NCBI GenBank assembly: GCA_030729925.1 | Contig: JANQWK010000045.1 | Location: forward strand, 1-41,821 | Length of the DNA: 41,821 nt | Direction of reading: 5' to 3' | DNA from: Saprospiraceae bacterium | GTDB taxonomy: Bacteria; Bacteroidota; Bacteroidia; Chitinophagales; Saprospiraceae | Shown: positions 33,428-41,821 of the stretch, in pieces | How positions within the stretch are numbered: position 1 is the stretch's first letter | Layout: each line of letters opens with the position of its first letter | Notes under the pieces: generated by a model | The model's database searches: none | Told to the model about the DNA's origin: nothing | What the model saw: only the letters and a program-made list of their open reading frames with translations | Program-made: the position numbers and the translations under genes

Positions 33428-36400
33428 ATGAGACCACATCAAATGCTCAGGCAGTGGATCCTCCCGGCAATTTTCTTTTTTGCCGCAGGCGCTGTCACAG
33501 GACAAAATCGAATTACCGGGAAGGTAACCGATGCAGAAACCGGGACACCGCTTATTGGTGCCACGGTTGAAAACGCGGGTACCGGCACTGGTACTGTCAC
33601 AGATCTCGATGGTAATTATGCCATTGAAGCAGTTGCGGGTAACCGGCTGCGCTTTTCGTATATTGGCTATACTACCATAGAAAAAGCAATTGGCAATGAG
33701 TCGGTAGTGGATATTGCCATGACGGCTGACGGAGCGGATCTCAGCGAGGTTGTCGTAACTGCGTTGGGGATTCGCAAGGAAAAAAAGGCGCTGACGTATG
33801 CGGTACAGACGGTTCAGTCTGCTTCGCTGGTTGAAGCGCAGCAGCCCAATATTGTCAACAGTCTCCAGGGAAAAATTGCGGGGGTGATGATCAACAACTC
33901 CAGCGGTGCTCCGGGTGCGGCTTCGGTGATCATGATCAGGGGGGGAACCTCGCTGAGTGGCAACAACCAGCCTTTGTTTGTCGTGGATGGCATTCCGATT
34001 GACAACAGTGCCCCTATTGGCGGCGGAGTAGGTTTGGGTGCACAGAACACCAACAACAGTAACAGGGGTATTGACATCAACCCGGAGGACATTGAGTCTG
34101 TTACGGTGCTGAAAGGTCCTGCTGCGGCTGTGTTGTATGGGCTACGCGCTTCGGAAGGAGCCATCATCATCACTACCAAGAAAGGTAAGGCGGGGTCTTT
34201 CCGCATTACCTACAGCAATGCCTTTTCAAGAGACGTGGTCAACAAACTACCTGAATTCCAGACCCGTTACAAGCAGGGGATAGATGGCAACTTCAACCCG
34301 GACGCCCGTAGTTCATGGGGACCAGCCTTTGGAGCCAACGAAACGGTATATGACAACCTGGGTAATTTCTTTGTACCGGCCAACACCCAGCGGCATGATA
34401 TTTCCGCTTCCGGTGGAAGTGAGCGTACTACATTTTATCTTTCTGCCAGCCGTTTTGACCAAAACGGTATTGTACCGAATACCAGTTTTGAAAGAACCTC
34501 TTTCCGATTATCTGCCGAAAGCCAGGTGGCCAAAAATCTGCGCGCCGGGGGATCGGTTAACTATGTCAATTCACAAAACCTATCCACCCTGGGCGGTTCG
34601 GGGGTTGCGGAAACCAACATCATCGGTGCCACTGGTGGTGGAGGTGGAGGAACCATCCGCGGTTTGTACAACTGGCCGCTCAACGATGATGCGCGCAACT
34701 ACCTCACACCGGATGGCAAGCAGCGCACCCTGTTGGGAGTAGCCAACGATGCGGCTTTTGTGGACAACCCCTACTGGAGTGTCTATAACAACCCCAGCAC
34801 CAGCAATGTCAACCGGGTCATTTCAACGGTCAACATCAGCTACGATCCATTTTCGTTCCTGAACATCACCTACCGTGCGGGTACGGACTTTTACAACGAT
34901 GAATTTGTCTCTGTCAGAAGCGCGGGTACCGTCATTGGAGGTGAAGAAAGGGGAGCTATTACGGAAGTAGATCGCTTCAATCAAATTACCACTTCTACGC
35001 TTGTGGTAACCGGTACCAAATCCTTTGGCAGTAACATCAATACCAGTCTGGCAGTAGGACACAACGTGGAATCTTTCCGCGCCAATTCTGCTTCCTGGTA
35101 CGGCCGCAACTTTATCGTACCTACTTTTGCGAGCATCAACAACGTGTTGCAAAATGAGCGGGTCATCTCTGTAGGGGGATCGCGACGAAGAATTGTGGGT
35201 GCTTTTGCAGACTTTAACGCAGACTGGAAATCCATTTTCTTCCTCAACATCCGGGCGAGAAACGATTGGTCTTCTACCCTGCCTGTGGACAATCGCTCGT
35301 TCTTCTATCCTTCCTTCAGCGGGGGACTTGTCGTTACAGACCTCCTCAACGAAATCGGAGTCACCAATGGAGAAAGCAGCCTTATCCCTTATGCCAAGCT
35401 TCGGGCTTCCTGGACACGTGTAGGTAAAGATGCGCCTCCGCACGTACTTGGAAATACCTTTTTCAATACGACCAACTCCTTTACCGCAGCGCCGCGAGGC
35501 TTTATCGCCAACGTATATGCCTTTGGAGCGCCTGCGCTTCGTCCGGAATTCACCAATGCCTTTGAGGCAGGTATTGATATGCGCCTGTTCAGAGGTAAAA
35601 TCGGAGTGGACTTCACGTACTACACCATGAGTTCCGACGACCAGATCCTCTTCACCCGCGTTCCGCCATCTGCGAGCTCGTTTATCTCTTACCTCAACGG
35701 GGGTAGAATTGACAACGAGGGTGTCGAGTTGATGATCAATGCTACACCGATAAAAGGCCAAAACTTCAACTGGTCGCTGGACTTCAACTTCTCCAGAAAC
35801 ACTTCTACGGTAGTGGAACTGCCGGGAACCCTTGACCGGGTAGAGCAGTCAGACGCATCGGTAGATGGGTTCGTGGCGCAGGGAGCGGGATTCCTCGGAC
35901 AGACCCTCTTCGGAATCAACGGGGATGCATGGAAGCGCAATGCTGACGGACAATTGTTGCTCAACAATCAGGGTTATCCACAAATTAGTTCCATCAAAGA
36001 AGTGATTGGTGACAGGAACCCGGATTATATTATTGGTCTGACCAACAGCTTCCAGTACAAAAACTTCAACCTGGCGTTCCTTTGGGATTTCCGCATCGGC
36101 GGGGACATCTACAATGCCACCGAAAATGCGCTGGTGCGCAGTGGTTTGAGTACCAAAACACTTGAAAGAGGCAATACCACCGTTTTTGAAGGTATCGTCG
36201 AATCTACAGGAGAGCGCAATACCCAGCAAGTGGTATTGAACCAAAATTACTACCAAACGATCCTGCGTGGCAATGGGGATCTTTTTGTGGAAGACGGCAG
36301 CTGGTACAGACTGCGCTATGCCACGCTTACCTACCGCGTACCCAAATCGCTGTTGGATCGCGCCAATATCAAAGGACTGGAGCTATATGCCACTGGTCGT

Positions 36401-36550
36401 AACCTGATCCTGATCACCGACTACTCGGGCGTTGACCCTGAGGTAAGTTCAGGCGGAGCAGGAGTAGTAGGTACCGGATCCATGGGTATGGACAACCTCG
36501 GTACACCCGCTACCAAAGGGGTGGATTTTGGACTTAGACTCAGTTTTTAA
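33428..36550 (+). CDS. susC: SusC/RagA-family TonB-dependent outer-membrane transporter
   Basis: A 1040-residue outer-membrane transporter that with its SusD partner imports glycans, peptides or similar nutrients, energised by TonB. A signal peptide (ILPAIFFFAAGAVTGQ) precedes a carboxypeptidase-regulatory-like beta domain (ITGKVTDAETGTPLIGATVE, residues about 27-110), a TonB-box-like DLSEVVVTALGIRKE, the plug (NIVNSLQGKIAGVMINNSSG; GNNQPLFVVDGIPID; LKGPAAAVLYGLRASEGAI) and a 22-stranded barrel ending in VDFGLRLSF with terminal Phe. susD follows after 28 bases. No glycosidase, sigma/anti-sigma pair or hybrid sensor is adjacent, so the substrate cannot be read from context. Confidence 0.95.
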   Translation: MRPHQMLRQWILPAIFFFAAGAVTGQNRITGKVTDAETGTPLIGATVENAGTGTGTVTDLDGNYAIEAVAGNRLRFSYIGYTTIEKAIGNESVVDIAMTADGADLSEVVVTALGIRKEKKALTYAVQTVQSASLVEAQQPNIVNSLQGKIAGVMINNSSGAPGAASVIMIRGGTSLSGNNQPLFVVDGIPIDNSAPIGGGVGLGAQNTNNSNRGIDINPEDIESVTVLKGPAAAVLYGLRASEGAIIITTKKGKAGSFRITYSNAFSRDVVNKLPEFQTRYKQGIDGNFNPDARSSWGPAFGANETVYDNLGNFFVPANTQRHDISASGGSERTTFYLSASRFDQNGIVPNTSFERTSFRLSAESQVAKNLRAGGSVNYVNSQNLSTLGGSGVAETNIIGATGGGGGGTIRGLYNWPLNDDARNYLTPDGKQRTLLGVANDAAFVDNPYWSVYNNPSTSNVNRVISTVNISYDPFSFLNITYRAGTDFYNDEFVSVRSAGTVIGGEERGAITEVDRFNQITTSTLVVTGTKSFGSNINTSLAVGHNVESFRANSASWYGRNFIVPTFASINNVLQNERVISVGGSRRRIVGAFADFNADWKSIFFLNIRARNDWSSTLPVDNRSFFYPSFSGGLVVTDLLNEIGVTNGESSLIPYAKLRASWTRVGKDAPPHVLGNTFFNTTNSFTAAPRGFIANVYAFGAPALRPEFTNAFEAGIDMRLFRGKIGVDFTYYTMSSDDQILFTRVPPSASSFISYLNGGRIDNEGVELMINATPIKGQNFNWSLDFNFSRNTSTVVELPGTLDRVEQSDASVDGFVAQGAGFLGQTLFGINGDAWKRNADGQLLLNNQGYPQISSIKEVIGDRNPDYIIGLTNSFQYKNFNLAFLWDFRIGGDIYNATENALVRSGLSTKTLERGNTTVFEGIVESTGERNTQQVVLNQNYYQTILRGNGDLFVEDGSWYRLRYATLTYRVPKSLLDRANIKGLELYATGRNLILITDYSGVDPEVSSGGAGVVGTGSMGMDNLGTPATKGVDFGLRLSF

Positions 36551-36578
36551 TTGTTGACCTGCTAAAAACCTAAAATAT

Positions 36579-38093
36579 ATGAAACGTTTATCCATCATAG
36601 TTCTCGTAGTATCGGCCCTGATGGCCAGTGCTTGCCAGGACTTTCTCGATGTCAATGCCGATCCGAACAACCCGCAGGATATTCCGCTGGAGAGTCGGTT
36701 GATCGGAGCAATTACCATGAGCAACGGTGCGTCCATGTGGCGTGCAGCTCGGGAAGTAGCGGCTGTATGTCAGTATGCAGCTTCCGGTGCTGCTTCCAAT
36801 GGTGCTGAAACCTGGCGTTTTACGGCCAGTAACTTTTTTTGGCAGAATGCCTACACCTGGGCCATTCCCAACTGTGTGGATCTTGTCGTGAAAGGCAAGG
36901 CAGAAGGTTCGCCGCACTTCGCGGGTGTAGGGCGCACCCTGGAAGCGCTCAATTTTGGGATGCTGAGCGACCAGTATGGCGATATTCCGGTGAGTGAAGC
37001 CTATGACGGCGTGACAACCGCCCGATTGACCCCTGCGTTCGACCCTCAGGAAGAAGTCTATAACCAGGTGATTGCAAAACTCGACGAAGCGATCGCCCTA
37101 TTCAACGAGCCCAATAACGCCAAAGGCCTGAACATAGACAACGGCGATATCATGTACCAGGGAGATATCAACAAATGGCGACGATTTGCTTATGCGCTAA
37201 AAGCCCGTTACCTCAATCACCTGAGCAAAAAGAGTACCTACAACCCCCAGGCCATTATTGAGGCCTGCAGCAATGCTTTTAACGGAGATGGTATGGATGC
37301 GGAGTTCCCGTATCTGGACAATGCATCTGCCACTGAAGCCAACCCCTGGAGCAACAAGGGATATGGAGGCTTCACCAGTGCCACCGCACCACGTTATTTC
37401 TCTTATACCCAGTTTTTTGTAGATCTGCTGAAGACAACTCCTGTGACCAATGCCGAGCTGCTCGACCCCCGCATCGGAATCATCATGAACCCGGCGCCTT
37501 CTGACGGTGAGTTTCGGGGATTGATTCCCGGACAGGGTGTTCCCGGCGGTGTCGCGACCAATGGCAATAATTACGGTCGGGTTACCGGAGGTTTTTATGC
37601 CCGACCCACCTCGCCTTTCCCTTTCATCACCTATGCGGAAGTGAAATTTATCGAAGCAGAAGCACGGCTTCGCTCCGGTGACAGGGCAGGTGCATTGACA
37701 GCCTATCAGGAAGGTATCCGCGCCAACATGCGCAAGTTGGGTGTACCGGCGGGAGAAATTGATGCTTTCTGGAACGGTCTGGTCAGCAATGGCGTGCAAC
37801 AGCATTTTAATGACCTGCAAACGGGTTTGAGTCATATCATGCGACAAAAGTATATCGTGCAGGTATTCAACCCGGAAACCTGGGTGGACTTGCGCCGTAT
37901 GGATTACAGCCAGGATATTTATGGTCCTTCCTTTACCCGTCCGACCAACCTGAATCCACTTTTTGCCGAAGGCGAATGGATCAGGGCGATGATTGTGGAA
38001 GGAAACGAAAAAGTCAGAAACGGAGCAAATGTTGGCGACAACGAACCTGCCTACCGTTTGAAAACGCCGCTTTGGTGGGATACCCCAAATTAA
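36579..38093 (+). CDS. susD: SusD/RagB-family surface lipoprotein
   Basis: A 504-residue lipoprotein forming the lid of the SusC channel and binding the substrate outside the cell. The lipoprotein signal is MKRLSIIVLVVSALMASAC (lipid on C19), followed by QDFLDVNADPNNP, typical of the SusD-like_2 (PF12771-type) branch. TPR-like helices follow (GRTLEALNFGMLSDQYGDIP; EVYNQVIAKLDEAIALFN; WRRFAYALKARYLNHLSKKS), and the C-terminal part has FITYAEVKFIEAEARLRSGD. It is paired with susC 28 bases upstream and ends before a strong terminator. Confidence 0.95.
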   Translation: MKRLSIIVLVVSALMASACQDFLDVNADPNNPQDIPLESRLIGAITMSNGASMWRAAREVAAVCQYAASGAASNGAETWRFTASNFFWQNAYTWAIPNCVDLVVKGKAEGSPHFAGVGRTLEALNFGMLSDQYGDIPVSEAYDGVTTARLTPAFDPQEEVYNQVIAKLDEAIALFNEPNNAKGLNIDNGDIMYQGDINKWRRFAYALKARYLNHLSKKSTYNPQAIIEACSNAFNGDGMDAEFPYLDNASATEANPWSNKGYGGFTSATAPRYFSYTQFFVDLLKTTPVTNAELLDPRIGIIMNPAPSDGEFRGLIPGQGVPGGVATNGNNYGRVTGGFYARPTSPFPFITYAEVKFIEAEARLRSGDRAGALTAYQEGIRANMRKLGVPAGEIDAFWNGLVSNGVQQHFNDLQTGLSHIMRQKYIVQVFNPETWVDLRRMDYSQDIYGPSFTRPTNLNPLFAEGEWIRAMIVEGNEKVRNGANVGDNEPAYRLKTPLWWDTPN

Positions 38094-38132
38094 GCTGAAC
38101 TATTCGAGAGGCTTATTTGCAATTACTTTTCC

Positions 38133-38173
38133 AAAAATCCGGTTCTGGCAATCCTGTCGGAACCGGATTTTTT
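38133..38173 (+). terminator. Rho-independent terminator of susC-susD
   Basis: AAATCCGGTTC (38135-38145) pairs with GAACCGGATTT (38160-38170) around a 14-base loop and runs into T residues to 38173. With A-runs before and T-runs after it could act in both directions. It separates susD from the MFS gene. Confidence 0.9.
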
Positions 38174-38177
38174 CATC

Positions 38178-38208
38178 TTGCCCACCCGTACCCTGAAAAA
38201 TATTTTTA
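38178..38208 (+). promoter_or_regulatory. Candidate promoter of the MFS transporter
   Basis: TTG (38178-38180), a 20-base spacer and TATTTTTA (38201-38208), one base from TAnnTTTG; an overlapping TACTTTGG (38207-38214) is an alternative -7 box. It is 30 bases before the ATG at 38238, just after the susD terminator. Confidence 0.4.
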
Positions 38209-38237
38209 CTTTGGGCTTTTTTGCGTAAACTGCCCCG

Positions 38238-39476
38238 ATGGAAGCAATCACCAAGGTCATCCAAGGCTACCGGAAGATGGAAAAACCGGTACTGTATGCC
38301 ATTGCGGCACAGTTTTGCATCCAGGCGGTGCATACTTCAGCGTTTTTGTTACTCAATTTTTTCATGGCAAAACAAGGCTATGCAGACTATGAAATCGCGC
38401 AGGTACTTTCCTGGCGCTACATGGCTGTTTTTTTCTTAGCTTTTCCGGTAGGGTTGTTCATCAAGGGCCGGCGGCTTCTCCCCTTTTTTTATGCGGCTGC
38501 GATTGCCATGCCAGTGGTCACGCACCTGCTGCTGTTTGCCATTGACAAGCATTGGGACAACTGGATTCCGGTGCTGGCCATGATTTGGGGTCTGGCCTAT
38601 ATGGCCATGCAGGTTACCATTTTGCCCTTCATTTTGCTCAACGGCAAGCCGGAGACCCATTCCGAAGCCTTTTCGCTCTCCTTCCTCACTTTTAGTGCGA
38701 CTATTTTCATCGTTGGGGTATGTAACAGCCTGTTGCACCAACTGGATCCCGTTTTTTTCACAGAAAAGCGCATCCTGCAAGGCGTCGCTACCCTTTCGAT
38801 CCTTGCGGTCTATTTTGTATATAAGATCCGCGTTCGCGAAAACCTGTCTGCGCGGGTACCCTTCCATCAGATACGCCGGGATTACGACTGGGGACTGATT
38901 GTCAAGGCGTTTATTCCTTCACTCATCATGGCTATAGGAGCCGGATTCACCATACCGGTAATCAACCTGTTTTTTTTGCATGTCCACGGGGTAAACTCCG
39001 CGCTATTTTCGGTTATGGGAGCTGTCACCTACGGCATTGTAGCAATCGTCATGCTTTTCATGCCTTACATCCGGCGAAGTTTTGGCTACCGGATAGCCAT
39101 CACGCTGTTTCAGTCCATGGCCATTATTGCCTTATTTTCGCTCGCCACCACAGAATACTACCGGGACTTGGGATTTGCCTTGCCGGTGGCGATATTTTTT
39201 TACACCCTGCGACAGCCCCTCATGAATGCGGCAGCGCCCATGACCACTGAGTTGATCATGAAATATGTGGGTAAGCGCAACCGAGAGATCATGAGTGCCT
39301 TACAGGCTTCCATTTGGGCGGGAAGTTGGTTCCTTTCCATGAAACTCTTTGCTGCGTTGCGCGCCCTGGAATTTCGCTATGTCACCATTTTCCTGATCAC
39401 GGTTGGACTCTACCTCGTGGGAGTCATCTGGTATGCCCTCATCATCCGACAATACGAGCGCAACCCGGAAGATTAA
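38238..39476 (+). CDS. Major facilitator superfamily transporter
   Basis: A 412-residue inner-membrane protein with about 12 predicted helices in two halves of six (LSWRYMAVFFLAFPVGLFIKGRR loop after helix 2; central loop VRENLSARVPFHQIRRDYD; helix FIPSLIMAIGAGFTIPVINL). The GRR-type loop after helix 2 is reminiscent of MFS motif A. Substrate is not evident. It follows the susC-susD terminator and has its own promoter candidate, so co-function with the Sus pair is possible but not shown. It overlaps the convergent SDR gene by four bases. Confidence 0.87.
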   Translation: MEAITKVIQGYRKMEKPVLYAIAAQFCIQAVHTSAFLLLNFFMAKQGYADYEIAQVLSWRYMAVFFLAFPVGLFIKGRRLLPFFYAAAIAMPVVTHLLLFAIDKHWDNWIPVLAMIWGLAYMAMQVTILPFILLNGKPETHSEAFSLSFLTFSATIFIVGVCNSLLHQLDPVFFTEKRILQGVATLSILAVYFVYKIRVRENLSARVPFHQIRRDYDWGLIVKAFIPSLIMAIGAGFTIPVINLFFLHVHGVNSALFSVMGAVTYGIVAIVMLFMPYIRRSFGYRIAITLFQSMAIIALFSLATTEYYRDLGFALPVAIFFYTLRQPLMNAAAPMTTELIMKYVGKRNREIMSALQASIWAGSWFLSMKLFAALRALEFRYVTIFLITVGLYLVGVIWYALIIRQYERNPED

Positions 39477-40240
39477 TAGGCTGTCCAGCCACCATCTACG
39501 GTTAAAGTTTGTCCGTTTACAAAACTGGCATCCTCACTCACGAGGAACAGGGCTGCCCGGGCAATTTCGTCGGGTTCACCGGTACGAGGATTCAGGGGCA
39601 TGCCGGCCATGATGCGATCATTGACCAGTGGGGTAATTTTCGAAAAATCAATGGTATCACTGATGCTGGTATTAACGGCTCCCGGTGCTATGGCATTACA
39701 GCGAATACCTGACTTGGAATACATAAAACCGGTATTTTTAGTCAGTCCAATCAGGGCGTGTTTGCTCGTCGTATAAGCAGCCCCGGCTCTGGCACCTTGC
39801 AGTCCGCCCACAGAAGCAATATTGAGGATGACCCCGCTTCCCTGTGCCAGAAAAATTCGTACGGCGCTCCGCATCGCTTTGAACGGCCCCTCTACATTTA
39901 TTTTCATCACTTTATCCCACATCTCGTTATCCAGTTCGCCCACGGGTGCAAAATGATCCATAATACCTGCATTGTTGACCAGGATATCCAATCGGCCGTA
40001 TTCGGTTAAAGCAGTCTGGATCATATTTTCGATATCGGCTTCCACGGCCATGTTTGCCAACAGAGGAGTCACCTCTCCGCCGGAAGCAGCGATAGCTGCC
40101 TTTAACGCTTCCAGTCTATCCTCATTGATATCGGCAGCCACTACTTTGCAGCCTTCGCTTGCGAAAAGGCTTGCAATGGCCTTACCCATACCGGCACCTG
40201 CACCGGTAACAATGGCCACTTTATTTTCCAGTTTTTTCAT
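39473..40240 (-). CDS. Short-chain dehydrogenase/reductase (classical SDR)
   Basis: A 255-residue NAD(P)-dependent oxidoreductase. The Rossmann cofactor motif is TGAGAGMG (residues 12-19), with the NNAG motif at 89-92 and the catalytic Ser143, Tyr156 and Lys160 (YTTSK). An Asp at the end of strand 2 (VVAADIN) favours NAD(H). The C-terminal GQTLTVDGGW is the usual SDR ending. The substrate cannot be told. Its start lies 20 bases inside the upstream alpha/beta hydrolase gene, so the two are translationally coupled. Confidence 0.93.
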   Translation of the reverse strand: MKKLENKVAIVTGAGAGMGKAIASLFASEGCKVVAADINEDRLEALKAAIAASGGEVTPLLANMAVEADIENMIQTALTEYGRLDILVNNAGIMDHFAPVGELDNEMWDKVMKINVEGPFKAMRSAVRIFLAQGSGVILNIASVGGLQGARAGAAYTTSKHALIGLTKNTGFMYSKSGIRCNAIAPGAVNTSISDTIDFSKITPLVNDRIMAGMPLNPRTGEPDEIARAALFLVSEDASFVNGQTLTVDGGWTAY

Positions 40241-41036
40241 TGGAGAAATTTTGGGTTAAAAAATCAGCTATCAAACGGTTGTAGGCTTCGGGCGCCTCGA
40301 TGGTAGCCGTATGACCGGCTTTTTCGACTTCGTGCAGGACAGAGCCACGGATATGGGCATGCATAAAAGCTGCTTTTTCCGGAACGGTAGCTTTATCCTC
40401 TTTACCAACCAGGATCAGCGTTGGGCACTGGATCTGGGAAAGCTCGTGCTCCACACCTGAACGGTTCAGCACGCCGGACACGGCCTTCACGATCGTCTTC
40501 TTATTTTTTTGCAATTCGCGGATCCACTCCTCCCGTTCTGCTTTTCTGGAATCATCCTGTAGGAAGGTATCGCCAAACATGATCTTCATCACCGGGTTGG
40601 TCACGCTGGCTACGCCAAAAAGTCTGACTATCGCATTGAGGACACCGTATTTCAACTTGTTGGGTTCGGGCTGAGCAGAAGTTTCCATCAGGATGAGGGA
40701 GCGCAGCAGGTCGGGTCTGCGTGCGGCCAATCGCATGGCTACGAAACCGCCCATACTCAATCCGCCAAAATGAACGGAACCTAACTCGAGGGTCTCGATC
40801 AAGGCCACCGCATCGGCATAGAGGCTATCCATATCATAGCCATCCGGAGTCACTTCGGAGCGACCTTGTCCGCGGTGGTCGTAGGTGATCACGCGGTAGC
40901 GGTCTTTCAAAAAAGCCACCTGTTTGTGGAACAAGTGTCCGCTCCAGAGCAGGCCGTGGGAAAGCACGAGGGTTTCTGGCCCCTCTCCGTGGGATTCGTA
41001 GTAATAATTACAGCCATTGAGGGAAACATAGGGCAT
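40221..41036 (-). CDS. Alpha/beta-fold hydrolase
   Basis: A 271-residue hydrolase with the oxyanion region LSHGLLWSG, the nucleophile elbow GLSMGG (S94), the acid in LVGKEDKATVP (D214) and the histidine in AGHTATIE (H242). The family resembles 3-oxoadipate enol-lactonase/esterase-type enzymes, but the substrate is unknown. The ATG at 41036 starts with MPYVSLNGCNYYYES, as is usual for this family. It overlaps the SDR gene by 20 bases and the methyltransferase stop lies 49 bases upstream; all three may share a transcript. Confidence 0.92.
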   Translation of the reverse strand: MPYVSLNGCNYYYESHGEGPETLVLSHGLLWSGHLFHKQVAFLKDRYRVITYDHRGQGRSEVTPDGYDMDSLYADAVALIETLELGSVHFGGLSMGGFVAMRLAARRPDLLRSLILMETSAQPEPNKLKYGVLNAIVRLFGVASVTNPVMKIMFGDTFLQDDSRKAEREEWIRELQKNKKTIVKAVSGVLNRSGVEHELSQIQCPTLILVGKEDKATVPEKAAFMHAHIRGSVLHEVEKAGHTATIEAPEAYNRLIADFLTQNFSNEKTGK

Positions 41037-41085
41037 GGCGACAGCGTTTGGTTATCTCTAAAGATAGCACAAAAACGCGGGCTTG

Positions 41086-41821
41086 TCAAACCTTTCTGGC
41101 GAGGTAAAACCCGTAGCTGTAATAATCCTGATATTGTTCGTACAGAGCGATTTCTTCGGCATCGGAAGCCCGCAATGCCGTTGCGGCCTCGCTGTTGTGA
41201 TGTCGTTCCAGAAAGGCAGGATATCGCGCCTGCAGAGGCAGGTAATAAGCGTCCAGCCAGCAGGAAGGAGGCAGTACAACATGTGCCAGGGGTGAATAGC
41301 CTGCACTTTCCAGTACGCGGATCTTTGCGGAGATACTATCTATTTCGGGATAGGCATTAGTCCAATAAGTTTCCAGTTCATCGGGTCGGTCATCCCGCAG
41401 CCAGGAAATTTCTGAAACGGCCAGGAATCCGCCGGGTTTCAAAAACTGTCGCCAATAGCGGATACCCTTTTCAAAACCCATATTATACACGGCGCCCTCT
41501 GACCAGAACAAATCAAATGTATCCGGTTCGAACGGCAGCGCATCCATGGACAAACAGCGGGTCTGAATTTGATCGGTCAGCCCGGCGGCCTGTGCACGGA
41601 CTTCCAGCACATCCAGGAAAGGCTGGAACAAATCCACCGCCAGCACCTGAGCGCCTGTTTCTCTGGCCAGTACCAAGCTGGAAGCCCCCGTACCGCAACC
41701 GACATCACAAATCGCAAGATGCTGTAAATCAAACATATCCAGTAAATTTAGTGCACGCTTCAGCAGTTTCTCATGTGGCATTTTTTGATCAAATTCGAAA
41801 TATTGCGTGCGGAGAAACCTA
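41086..41821 (-). CDS. Class I SAM-dependent methyltransferase, N-terminus probably beyond the window
   Basis: The Rossmann methyltransferase motif I is ICDVGCGTGASSLVLA, followed by VLAVDLFQPFLD (motif II) and FDLFWSEGAVYNMGF (motif IV region). FLKPGGFLAVSEISW is the post-motif III part. The frame has an ATG at 41781 (231 residues), but it remains open without a stop to the right edge (RFLRTQYFEFDQK precedes that Met), and the encoded stretch looks like family sequence. The gene is therefore treated as 5'-partial. The C-terminal half (EIALYEQYQDYYSYGFYLAR) suggests a small-molecule methyltransferase; the acceptor is unknown. Confidence 0.85.
   Translation of the reverse strand, partial: RFLRTQYFEFDQKMPHEKLLKRALNLLDMFDLQHLAICDVGCGTGASSLVLARETGAQVLAVDLFQPFLDVLEVRAQAAGLTDQIQTRCLSMDALPFEPDTFDLFWSEGAVYNMGFEKGIRYWRQFLKPGGFLAVSEISWLRDDRPDELETYWTNAYPEIDSISAKIRVLESAGYSPLAHVVLPPSCWLDAYYLPLQARYPAFLERHHNSEAATALRASDAEEIALYEQYQDYYSYGFYLARKV

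Noticed and set aside
34823-35761. 312-codon open frame antisense to susC
   Set aside because: The sense strand encodes a complete SusC barrel here; the antisense product has no recognisable feature.
1-41821. CRISPR array, tRNA, rRNA, insertion sequence or prophage
   Set aside because: No regularly spaced repeats, no T-loop GTTCGANNC in a cloverleaf context, and no transposase, integrase or phage gene was found in any frame.

Overview
The window looks like chromosomal DNA from a Bacteroidota bacterium, probably a marine or gliding lineage near Saprospiria/Lewinella (phylum-level call firm, lower ranks inferred). The reasons are a SusC/SusD pair, an AraC-type regulator fused to TPRs and a membrane segment, a secreted protein with the CNDGxQNxDETGxDCGG-type motif, a Bacteroidota-style RecQ, weak Shine-Dalgarno signals, and several promoters of the phylum-specific form TTG-N19-TAnnTTTG. 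No rRNA, tRNA, CRISPR array, transposase or phage gene was seen.

Layout. 1-2763 (minus): 5' part of a large secreted protein and a TPR/AraC regulator. 2764-3317: a gene-poor stretch with a palindromic repeat, a terminator without an obvious gene, and a promoter. 3318-7898 (plus): a tripartite type I-like export operon (ABC with a degenerate ATPase, HlyD, TolC). 7971-12046 (plus): malonyl-CoA-synthetase-like ligase, an overlooked 44-residue membrane peptide, a sodium:solute symporter and a beta-lactamase-fold lipoprotein. 12000-16951 (minus): tightly coupled kdsD, TIM-barrel-like lipoprotein, 760-residue secreted helical protein and rhomboid protease. 17110-19773 (plus): recQ-aroQ. 19775-20735 (minus): rnpA and a small membrane protein. 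20831-23561 (plus): radC and an MsbA-like ABC exporter. 23569-25233 (minus): a Wzi-like outer-membrane barrel. 25392-30338 (plus): aconitase, mscL, ligA. 30295-33217 (minus): mtaB, an AIM24/TIGR00266 protein, a CrtA-like protein. 33428-39476 (plus): susC-susD and an MFS transporter. 39473-41821 (minus): SDR, alpha/beta hydrolase and a methyltransferase running off the window.

Most of this is core metabolism and envelope biology. The best candidates for undescribed biology are: (1) a family of intergenic elements at 2909-2986, 20750-20790 and 21591-21663, two of which carry a hairpin with a compensatory base-pair change and a mismatch kept at the same position; (2) the 44-residue peptide translationally coupled to the symporter; (3) the kdsD/lipoprotein/760-residue protein/rhomboid operon; (4) the export system whose only ATPase has swapped Walker B acids and no H-loop histidine; and (5) the cluster of TGCAA sites over the susC promoter.
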